DNA of 5,550 nt. Origin: JAYENK01 sp034722035 (GTDB lineage: Bacteria > Patescibacteriota > Patescibacteriia > Patescibacteriales > UBA12075). Location: the NCBI GenBank assembly GCA_034722035.1, contig JAYENK010000007.1, positions 1 through 5,550 on the forward strand, written 5' to 3'. The notes under the pieces were generated by a model. It had not been told where the DNA came from. It saw only the letters and a list, made by a program, of their open reading frames with translations, and searched no databases. Shown in pieces: positions 1 through 5,048 of the stretch. The position numbers were made by a program, and so were the translations under genes. The first letter of the stretch is position 1. Each line of letters starts with the position of its first letter.

Positions 1-96
1 TTAATATTATTATTCTTTATAGAATTATTTATTGATTAATATAAAAATAAAAAAAGAACAAAAAAAATTAAAAAATGTTAATAAAATAAAAAAATA
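1..96. other. Candidate DNA-unwinding element of oriC
   Basis: Only 6 of these 96 bases are G or C. The left part mixes A and T, and from about position 41 the + strand becomes a run of A-tracts. It lies directly left of a C5 run (97-101) and the DnaA-box array, and 130 bp before dnaA. Extreme AT-richness beside clustered DnaA boxes upstream of dnaA is the usual layout of a bacterial origin, so this is the likely melting site. No ORF or RNA gene is visible. The element may extend left of the window. AT-rich intergenic DNA is common in such genomes, so composition alone is not proof. Confidence 0.5.
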
Positions 97-107
97 CCCC
101 CTGTTTT

Positions 108-138
108 TTATTCACTAGATATACACATAATATAAACA
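108..138 (+). promoter_or_regulatory. Tandem array of three degenerate DnaA boxes, 11-bp period
   Basis: Three 9-mers in the same orientation start at 108, 119 and 130: TTATTCACT (8/9 to TTATNCACA), ATATACACA (8/9) and ATATAAACA (7/9). Each is separated from the next by 2 bp, which puts them on one face of the helix. Tandem low-affinity DnaA sites with 2-bp spacing are known from E. coli oriC, where they guide DnaA filament growth toward the unwinding element. A further weak reverse-strand match (7/9) lies at 76-84. The array also lies upstream of the dnaA promoter, so it could serve autoregulation. None of the three is a perfect box. Confidence 0.5.
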
Positions 139-168
139 AAAATCGAGGTACTCAAAAAAAACAAAGAC

Positions 169-177
169 TGTTATAAT
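169..177 (+). promoter_or_regulatory. Extended -10 promoter of dnaA
   Basis: The sequence TGTTATAAT matches the extended -10 consensus TGnTATAAT exactly (TG at 169-170, TATAAT at 172-177). The hexamer at the normal -35 distance (149-154) matches TTGACA at only three of six positions, which fits an extended -10 promoter that needs no strong -35. The predicted transcription start is near 181-184, giving a leader of about 42 nt before the dnaA ATG. TATAAT is common in AT-rich DNA, but the added TG and the position support the call. Confidence 0.55.
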
Positions 178-225
178 GCTATTATTGTTTTATTAATTTT
201 TAAAAAACAAATAAGTAATTAATAT

Positions 226-1572
226 ATGAATAATGATCAACTGTGGCAAGCAGTGTTAGGCGAGATTGAATTAAATTTATCAAAAGCAAACTTTACCACC
301 TGGTTTAAAAATACTTTTATTTCAGAAATTAATAATGAGCAATGTATTGTTTGTGTTCCTAATTCTTTTACCCAAACCTGGTTAGATAATAAATATACCA
401 AACAAATAATAGAAGCGATAAATAATATTAGCGATAAGAAAGTAACAAAGATTATATATAAAATTGAAACAAGAAAAAATTCTCCAGTAGTTGATCTATT
501 AAAAAAAATTAAAATAAAAAAAGAAGATGGAGTAGAGGCACCGATGAATCGTTTTGGTTTGAATAATCGCTACGTGTTTAGTAATTTTATTGTTGGTAAA
601 GGAAATGAATTAGCTCATGCCGCTTGCCAGGCAGTTTCAGCTAACCCCGGAAATGCTTATAATCCTTTGTTTATTTACGGTGGGGTTGGTCTTGGTAAAA
701 CTCATCTAATTCAAGCGATTGGTCATGAAGTGGCAAAACAAAATGTAAAGATTTTATATACTAGCTGTGAAAATTTTATAAATGATTATGTTAATTCCGT
801 AAAAAGCGGTAAAGCCAAAGAATTTAAAGATCGTTATCGAGAGATTGATTGTTTGCTTGTTGATGATATTCAATTTATGGCAGGTAAGGATGGGACGCAA
901 CAAGAATTTTTTCATACTTTTAATGAATTACACCAGGCTGATAAACAGATTATTTTAACTTCTGACAGGCAACCAAAATCAATTCCCTCTTTAGAAAAAC
1001 GTCTTTTGTCTCGTTTTGAATGGGGAATGATCGCAGACATCACCCCTCCTGACACCGAAACCAAGGTGGCTATTCTTAATTCTAAATGTCGGGAAAAAAA
1101 TTATAATTTAGAAGATGAAATTCTTTATTATATTGCGGAAAATATGAAAAACAATATCCGCGAATTAGAAGGCGCATTAAATCGTTTAATTGCGTATCAT
1201 GAATTTAATAATTCTCAACCAAGCCTTGATACCACAAAAAGTGTTTTAAATAGTTTGTTTTCCAGTATCAAGTTAAAATCAATAACCAGTAGACAGGTAA
1301 TGCAGTTGGTTGCAAAATATTATGATTTAAGCGAAAAAGATTTAATCGGTAAAAGCCGTAAAAAGGAACTGGTTTATCCCAGGCAGATTTCAATGTATTT
1401 AATGCGCAAAGAATTAAACACCAGCTACCCAACAATCGGCCAGGAGCTTGGTGGACGCGATCATACTACTGCAATGCATGCGTATAAGAAAATAAAAAAA
1501 GACGTAGATAAAAACGAACGCATCAAACAGGATATTGAATCAATTAAACAAACTTTATATACTTGTGTATAA
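226..1572 (+). CDS. dnaA: Chromosomal replication initiator protein DnaA
   Basis: This is the AAA+ ATPase that binds DnaA boxes, melts the origin and recruits the replicative helicase. At 448 residues it has the usual length and all four domains. Residues 1-80 form the N-terminal interaction domain, followed by a short Lys-rich linker to about 105. The AAA+ core shows Walker A GGVGLGKTH (152-160), Walker B LLVDDIQF (210-217), sensor 1 IILTSD (242-247), the box VII region with its arginine finger around LLSRFEWGM (260-268), and sensor 2 NIRELEGALNRL (310-321). The C-terminal DNA-binding domain has a basic loop (GKSRKK, 375-380) and the signature GRDHTTAMHA (410-419). The ATG at 226 gives a complete domain I but has no Shine-Dalgarno sequence; upstream there is only AT-rich leader. 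dnaN follows after 9 nt, so the two are probably co-transcribed. Nothing is broken or missing. Confidence 0.98.
   Translation: MNNDQLWQAVLGEIELNLSKANFTTWFKNTFISEINNEQCIVCVPNSFTQTWLDNKYTKQIIEAINNISDKKVTKIIYKIETRKNSPVVDLLKKIKIKKEDGVEAPMNRFGLNNRYVFSNFIVGKGNELAHAACQAVSANPGNAYNPLFIYGGVGLGKTHLIQAIGHEVAKQNVKILYTSCENFINDYVNSVKSGKAKEFKDRYREIDCLLVDDIQFMAGKDGTQQEFFHTFNELHQADKQIILTSDRQPKSIPSLEKRLLSRFEWGMIADITPPDTETKVAILNSKCREKNYNLEDEILYYIAENMKNNIRELEGALNRLIAYHEFNNSQPSLDTTKSVLNSLFSSIKLKSITSRQVMQLVAKYYDLSEKDLIGKSRKKELVYPRQISMYLMRKELNTSYPTIGQELGGRDHTTAMHAYKKIKKDVDKNERIKQDIESIKQTLYTCV
1564..1572 (-). promoter_or_regulatory. Consensus DnaA box at the dnaA stop codon
   Basis: On the - strand this reads TTATACACA, a full match to TTATNCACA. 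It covers the last two sense codons and the TAA stop of dnaA, just before the 9-nt dnaA-dnaN gap. Origins with a DnaA-box cluster on both sides of dnaA are known, for example in Bacillus subtilis, so this could be a high-affinity outpost of oriC or a control site for dnaN. It is a single site, and one chance match in a window this AT-rich would not be surprising. Confidence 0.35.
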
Positions 1573-1581
1573 AAAAGTATT

Positions 1582-2712
1582 ATGAAAATTTCTAGCTTAC
1601 AAGAAAATTTAAAAAACGGACTTTTGTTGGTTGGGCATATTGCCGGGAAAAATGTGAACCTGCCAATATTAAATAATGTTTTAATTAGAGTAAAAAATGG
1701 TAATATTAAATTTATTAGTACGGATTTGGAGCTTGGGATTACTGCGGTAATTCGTGGCAAAATTGAAGAGGAAGGGGAATACACGGTTGACGCTCGCGTT
1801 TTTAGTGATTATATTGCCTTACTCCCCAATCAAAAAATAACTTTAACGCTAAAAGATCAAAAATTACGTCTTCAATGTGAAAATTATAAAACAGTAATTC
1901 GCGGGCAAGAAGCGGAGGAGTATCCCTTAATTCCAAAAGTGGACGAAAAAGACAGTTTTAATTTTAAAGCACTTGAGTTTAAGGAAGCTTTATCACAGGT
2001 TGTTTTTGCTGTTTCAAATTCAGAAACTAGAATGGAATTAAATGGCGTATTGTTTGATTTTAACGAAGAATATTTAATCATGGTTTCGACTGATAGTTAT
2101 CGGCTTGCCGAAAAAAAAATTAAAATAAATAACAGCTCAAACAAAAAAGAAAAACATATTATTATCCCCGCAAAAACCATTCAAGAGCTTGTTCGTATTC
2201 TTTCTAATGTAAAAAAGGAAAATGTGAGTGATAAAGAGCTTAATGTTGTGGTGTGTGTGGCAGACAATCAAATTAAATTTAGAATTAATTCAATAGAGCT
2301 GGTTTCACGCTTGATTGAGGGGCAGTATCCGGACTATAAACAAATTATTCCGAGTCAGATTAACACTGAGGTGATTATTGAAAAAGAAGAGTTGCTTAGA
2401 GCGGTAAAAACCGCTTCAATTTTTTCTAAAACCGGCATAAATGATGTTAATCTTGATTTTCCAAAAAATAAAAATCAAGTGATTATCACTTCCGAGTCAA
2501 GCCAGGTTGGAGAGAATATTGTTAAACTTAATGCTAAAATCAAAGGACATGACAATGGCATTGTTGTGAATTATCGTTATCTCTTGGATGGGCTTAATAA
2601 TATTGACAGTGGAAAAATTGTTTTAAATATGGTAGATGGGTCTACTCCCTGCATAATTAAACCAGAAGATAATAGCGAGTACCAATATTTGATTATGCCG
2701 ATTAAACAGTAG
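1582..2712 (+). CDS. dnaN: DNA polymerase III subunit beta (sliding clamp)
   Basis: This is the ring-shaped homodimeric clamp that tethers the replicative polymerase and other clamp-binding proteins to DNA. At 376 residues it has the family's usual length and the three repeated clamp domains, roughly 1-122, 123-255 and 256-376. Diagnostic stretches are the N-terminal MKISSLQENL with NLPILNNVLI (26-35), VSTDSYRLAEKK (168-179, equivalent to the ATDGHRLA region of E. coli), EGQYPDYKQIIP (246-257) and the C-terminal YLIMPIKQ (369-376), corresponding to YVVMPMRL in E. coli. The last two help form the peptide-binding cleft. The ATG at 1582 lies 9 nt after the dnaA stop with no Shine-Dalgarno sequence, so translation probably depends on coupling to dnaA or on an unstructured leader. 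It ends in TAG, followed by a terminator. recF, often next in bacteria, is not here. Confidence 0.97.
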   Translation: MKISSLQENLKNGLLLVGHIAGKNVNLPILNNVLIRVKNGNIKFISTDLELGITAVIRGKIEEEGEYTVDARVFSDYIALLPNQKITLTLKDQKLRLQCENYKTVIRGQEAEEYPLIPKVDEKDSFNFKALEFKEALSQVVFAVSNSETRMELNGVLFDFNEEYLIMVSTDSYRLAEKKIKINNSSNKKEKHIIIPAKTIQELVRILSNVKKENVSDKELNVVVCVADNQIKFRINSIELVSRLIEGQYPDYKQIIPSQINTEVIIEKEELLRAVKTASIFSKTGINDVNLDFPKNKNQVIITSESSQVGENIVKLNAKIKGHDNGIVVNYRYLLDGLNNIDSGKIVLNMVDGSTPCIIKPEDNSEYQYLIMPIKQ

Positions 2713-2729
2713 TTTAAGTTTTATATAAC

Positions 2730-2759
2730 AAAAAACAAGTTTTAAGAGCTTGTTTTTTT
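2730..2759. terminator. Bidirectional Rho-independent-type terminator
   Basis: A stem pairs 2731-2739 (A-tract then CAAG) with 2749-2757 (CTTG then T-tract). It can be extended inward by weaker pairs to a 3-nt loop around 2743-2745. The right arm runs into seven T residues (2753-2759), and the left arm is an A-tract that becomes a T-tract on the other strand. It sits 18 nt after dnaN and in the gap between convergent genes, so it can end dnaAN transcripts and the opposing operon. The stem has few G-C pairs, so its strength is uncertain. Confidence 0.7.
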
Positions 2760-2763
2760 GTTT

Positions 2764-2806
2764 TGGATTTTAGGCTGAGGGGTTAGTGGTGAATGCTCAA
2801 AATCCA
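2764..2806. repeat. Imperfect inverted repeat in the convergent gap
   Basis: TGGATTTT at 2764-2771 is the exact reverse complement of AAAATCCA at 2799-2806. Pairing continues inward across one mismatch (2772/2798) and a G-T wobble to GC/GC (2774-2775 with 2795-2796), leaving a loop of about 19 nt. The loop side is clearly richer in G than anything nearby (GAGGGG near 2777-2782). It lies between the minus-strand operon stop (2814) and the shared terminator, so it would form a 3' UTR hairpin in the operon mRNA. Its function is unknown. Confidence 0.4.
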
Positions 2807-2813
2807 GAATTTC

Positions 2814-3089
2814 TTATTTTATAATTTTAATCGCTTTGCCTTTAATTATAGCGTTGGTCATTTTTTTATACGCCGAAACTAAAATTCTTTGAAACGTACT
2901 TCGGGAAGTTTTCATCATTTTAGCGGCTTCGTTTTGATTTAAATTTTTGTCATTTTTCAATCTCAAAGCTTCCACTTCTTCAACGGTTAATTCTACCATA
3001 TCTAAAAATCTCATTGGCACGCTTTGAGGTTTAAAGTAAGTTATGTCTGGATTAAATCTTATTTTTCTGCACAATTTTGGTCTTGGCAT
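2814..3089 (-). CDS. DUF134 / UPF0251 family HTH DNA-binding protein
   Basis: This small predicted DNA-binding protein has 91 residues. It matches the DUF134 (UPF0251, COG1342) pattern from end to end: an N-terminal MPRPKLCRKIRF motif, then TYFKP and the VPMR segment (17-27), the acidic LTVEEVEALRL (34-44), and a sigma-70 region-4-like helix-turn-helix at about 51-75 (QNEAAKMMKTSRSTFQRIL). The C-terminal IIKGKAIKI is also typical. The family is thought to be regulatory, but no target is established to my knowledge. It is the last gene of the operon, starting 1 nt after the transporter stop (ATG at 3089, stop of the previous gene at 3091-3093). That makes translational coupling likely. A weak AAGAAA lies upstream of the start. 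The family often occurs near MinD-ferredoxin ATPases and NifX/NifB-like proteins, which fits the neighbours here. It may regulate its own operon; this is an inference. Confidence 0.9.
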   Translation of the reverse strand: MPRPKLCRKIRFNPDITYFKPQSVPMRFLDMVELTVEEVEALRLKNDKNLNQNEAAKMMKTSRSTFQRILVSAYKKMTNAIIKGKAIKIIK

Positions 3090-3090
3090 A

Positions 3091-4140
3091 TTAATTTCTT
3101 TTTAAATTAACATTACAATTATGGCATTTTAAATTTGAACACGGAACGCCTTTTTGATGTGAAATTTTATAACCGCATTTTTCGCAAATGCAATAACCAT
3201 CTGGACCTTTGCCAGATGCCTCTAGTACTTTATTTTTAAATTTGCCTTTTCTTTGCCAGTTAAAGCTTTTACCAAAACTCGGTTTGTAAAAACTATTTTC
3301 AATATTATGGCTGGTAATTTGAATAACAACATACTGTAGGCTTTCAATTTCTTTAATTAATTTCTTTCTTAAACCGTTAGAAATTTTAGTTGCTTCTTCT
3401 ATCTTTAAATTGTTTGGTAAATTAATCTCTAAATTAGCAGTAATAGCCGAACCTTTTTTTTGGGTTTTTAGAGAGATTATTTCAATGTTTTGCTTTTTGA
3501 CAATATCTTTTATTTTTTTATCCATTTCCTCCCCAGCTGAAACGTCAAGCAGAGAATCTACCGCCTCTTTACCTATCAAAAAAGCTTCTTTGATTATATA
3601 AACACCTATTAATAAAGCTAAAACTGCATCTGCATAAATCCAATAATTAGTTAAGAATAAACCAATTAAAATTGCCAATGAAGTATAAACGTCAATTTTT
3701 GAATGAATCCCGTCCGAAATTAAACTAACAGAATTTTCTTTTTTGCCATAATGAATTTTTAATCTTGACATTATCTCATTTATTAATACTGAAAAGATCA
3801 TTACCCCGAGTGTCAAATAGCCAAAAGATATATCTGCTGGTTCTAAAAAATTTTTATAAGCATTATAAATTATTTCAATACCAGTCGCAAAAATAATTAT
3901 TGTAATAATAATGCCTGCCAAAACCTCAAACTTATAATGTCCATAAGGATGTTTTTTATCTGCCGGCTTTTTGGATATTCTTATTCCGATAAAGCCGATA
4001 GCAGAGGAAAAAATATCCGCGAATGAATCCAGCCCGGACGCTAAAACAGCGGCCGAATTGGAAAAAATACCGATAGCAATTTTGCCTCCGGCTAAAACCG
4101 CATTTGCTAATATAGAAATTATAGCAATTTTCTCTTTCAT
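3091..4140 (-). CDS. Cation diffusion facilitator transporter with C-terminal zinc ribbon
   Basis: This is an inner-membrane divalent metal/proton antiporter of the CDF family (YiiP/FieF-like), 349 residues. Six membrane segments are visible at about 8-28, 30-55, 73-94, 105-122, 140-163 and 168-186. The transport site is complete: D38 and D42 in TM2 (LDSFAD), H146 and D150 in TM5 (DGIHSKID). This D-D/H-D set is typical of Zn/Fe-type rather than Mn-type members. The second site D61-x2-H64-x3-H68 (DKKHPYGH) matches YiiP site B. A cytoplasmic alpha/beta domain follows (about 205-285). The protein then continues past the usual family end, with a basic linker and a Cys-rich tail (312-349). That tail has C317, C319-x2-C322, H328, C334 and C339-x2-C342, and looks like a zinc ribbon or rubredoxin-like knuckle. 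The gene starts 11 nt after the upstream ATPase with no Shine-Dalgarno sequence. Metal specificity cannot be read from the sequence. Confidence 0.93.
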   Translation of the reverse strand: MKEKIAIISILANAVLAGGKIAIGIFSNSAAVLASGLDSFADIFSSAIGFIGIRISKKPADKKHPYGHYKFEVLAGIIITIIIFATGIEIIYNAYKNFLEPADISFGYLTLGVMIFSVLINEIMSRLKIHYGKKENSVSLISDGIHSKIDVYTSLAILIGLFLTNYWIYADAVLALLIGVYIIKEAFLIGKEAVDSLLDVSAGEEMDKKIKDIVKKQNIEIISLKTQKKGSAITANLEINLPNNLKIEEATKISNGLRKKLIKEIESLQYVVIQITSHNIENSFYKPSFGKSFNWQRKGKFKNKVLEASGKGPDGYCICEKCGYKISHQKGVPCSNLKCHNCNVNLKRN

Positions 4141-4151
4141 AATATTATATT

Positions 4152-5048
4152 TTAATTATTTTTTTGATTAAATTTTATTTTATCAATAATTTTTTGAAAT
4201 AATGTTTTATATTGCGGATTTATCTCAACAACCGGTTTTGTTTTTATCATTGCTTTAACGAAATTTTTGCTAAAAGGTATTTTTCCCACAATTGAGACTT
4301 TTTTTTCTTTAGCAAATTTTTCTATTTTTTTGACAAAATTTTTATTCAAATCACTTTTATTTATAATAATACCATAGGAAATCCTAAAATGCTCCACGAC
4401 TTCCAAAACTCTCCGCAACGCGCGGAATGCCGTTGGAGTAGGCTCGGTTACCGCTAAAATATAATCACTGCCCCGAATAGACGCAATCACCGGACATCCT
4501 ATCCCTGGAGCCGAATCAACGATTAAATATTCTGCTTGTTGTTTTTTGGCTGTTTTTTGAGCTCTTTCCTTAACCACAGTCACTACTTTGCCGCTTCCGG
4601 ACTCTCCCATTTCCAATTGGCCGGAAATAACAGTAAATCCATATTTAGTTTGACCTTCTCCAATAAGCGCATTTTCAACTTTCTTCATATCTATGCCATT
4701 TGGACATAACAATTTACAAACTCCGCAGCCCTCGCATAAAAAATTATTTATTTCCGGCAATTGTTTTTTTCTATTCCATGAAATCGCGGAAAAGGCGCAA
4801 TTTTCTACTATATTTTTACATCCTTGGGCATTTTTATTCACAAAAGCCTTTATATTTGTAGAAATTTTTTCATTTTTGGTTAATTTATTTAAATTAAAAA
4901 GTATAGCTAAATTAGCCGCATCCACATCGCAATCCACTGCTACAATCTTATTTTTTTGAGCCATTAAAAAAGCCAAAGAAGCGGAAATACTGCTTTTCCC
5001 AACACCTCCTTTACCCGATAAAATTGTAACAGTTTTTAAATTTTTCAT
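4152..5048 (-). CDS. MinD-superfamily P-loop ATPase with inserted ferredoxin domain
   Basis: This is a cytosolic SIMIBI-class ATPase of the COG1149 type (MinD/Mrp-like with a ferredoxin insert), 298 residues. The deviant Walker A is SGKGGVGKSS (11-20, signature lysine K13), followed by VAVDCDVDAANL (36-47). The switch II motif is VDSAPGIGCPVIAS (177-190), and the base-binding region includes NKSD (230-233). The ferredoxin insert occupies about 65-118. Its second cluster site is intact, C105-x2-C108-x2-C111-x3-C115-P. The first site should have the same spacing, but only C77 and C84 remain; the other positions are A74 and I80. At most one normal 4Fe-4S cluster is therefore expected. The start overlaps the stop of the preceding ATPase (ATGA), indicating coupling and a likely partnership. 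Relatives are linked to Fe-S or metal-cofactor handling and to the ORP complex of Desulfovibrio, but the substrate is unknown. Confidence 0.92.
   Translation of the reverse strand: MKNLKTVTILSGKGGVGKSSISASLAFLMAQKNKIVAVDCDVDAANLAILFNLNKLTKNEKISTNIKAFVNKNAQGCKNIVENCAFSAISWNRKKQLPEINNFLCEGCGVCKLLCPNGIDMKKVENALIGEGQTKYGFTVISGQLEMGESGSGKVVTVVKERAQKTAKKQQAEYLIVDSAPGIGCPVIASIRGSDYILAVTEPTPTAFRALRRVLEVVEHFRISYGIIINKSDLNKNFVKKIEKFAKEKKVSIVGKIPFSKNFVKAMIKTKPVVEINPQYKTLFQKIIDKIKFNQKNN

Noticed and set aside
158..191. Inverted repeat AAAACAA / TTGTTTT flanking the -10 element
   Set aside because: Arms of 7 nt made almost only of A and T with a 20-nt spacer are expected by chance in this leader.
1461..1784. 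107-codon - strand reading frame across the dnaA-dnaN junction
   Set aside because: It lies opposite the conserved DnaA DNA-binding domain and the DnaN N-terminus, and its product has no recognisable domain.
4152..4203. C-terminal amphipathic MinD-like membrane-targeting helix in the complete ATPase
   Set aside because: The tail is Lys-rich and somewhat amphipathic, but too short and generic to call; the ferredoxin insert places the protein in a different branch from cell-division MinD.
4834..4842. TTATTCACA, a full match to the DnaA-box consensus TTATNCACA
   Set aside because: It lies inside the ATPase coding sequence, alone, 4.7 kb from the AT-rich leader. Its bases are explained by the codons there, and such matches are expected by chance in this composition.
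4693..4959. 88-codon + strand reading frame opposite the ferredoxin region of the ATPase
   Set aside because: It is antisense to a gene with clear family motifs, its product has no recognisable domain, and it looks like a composition effect.
5045..5047. Possible recoding of TGA (Gracilibacteria/SR1 code)
   Set aside because: TGA here ends the edge ATPase within an ATGA overlap, and no gene in the window has an internal TGA, so the standard bacterial code fits.
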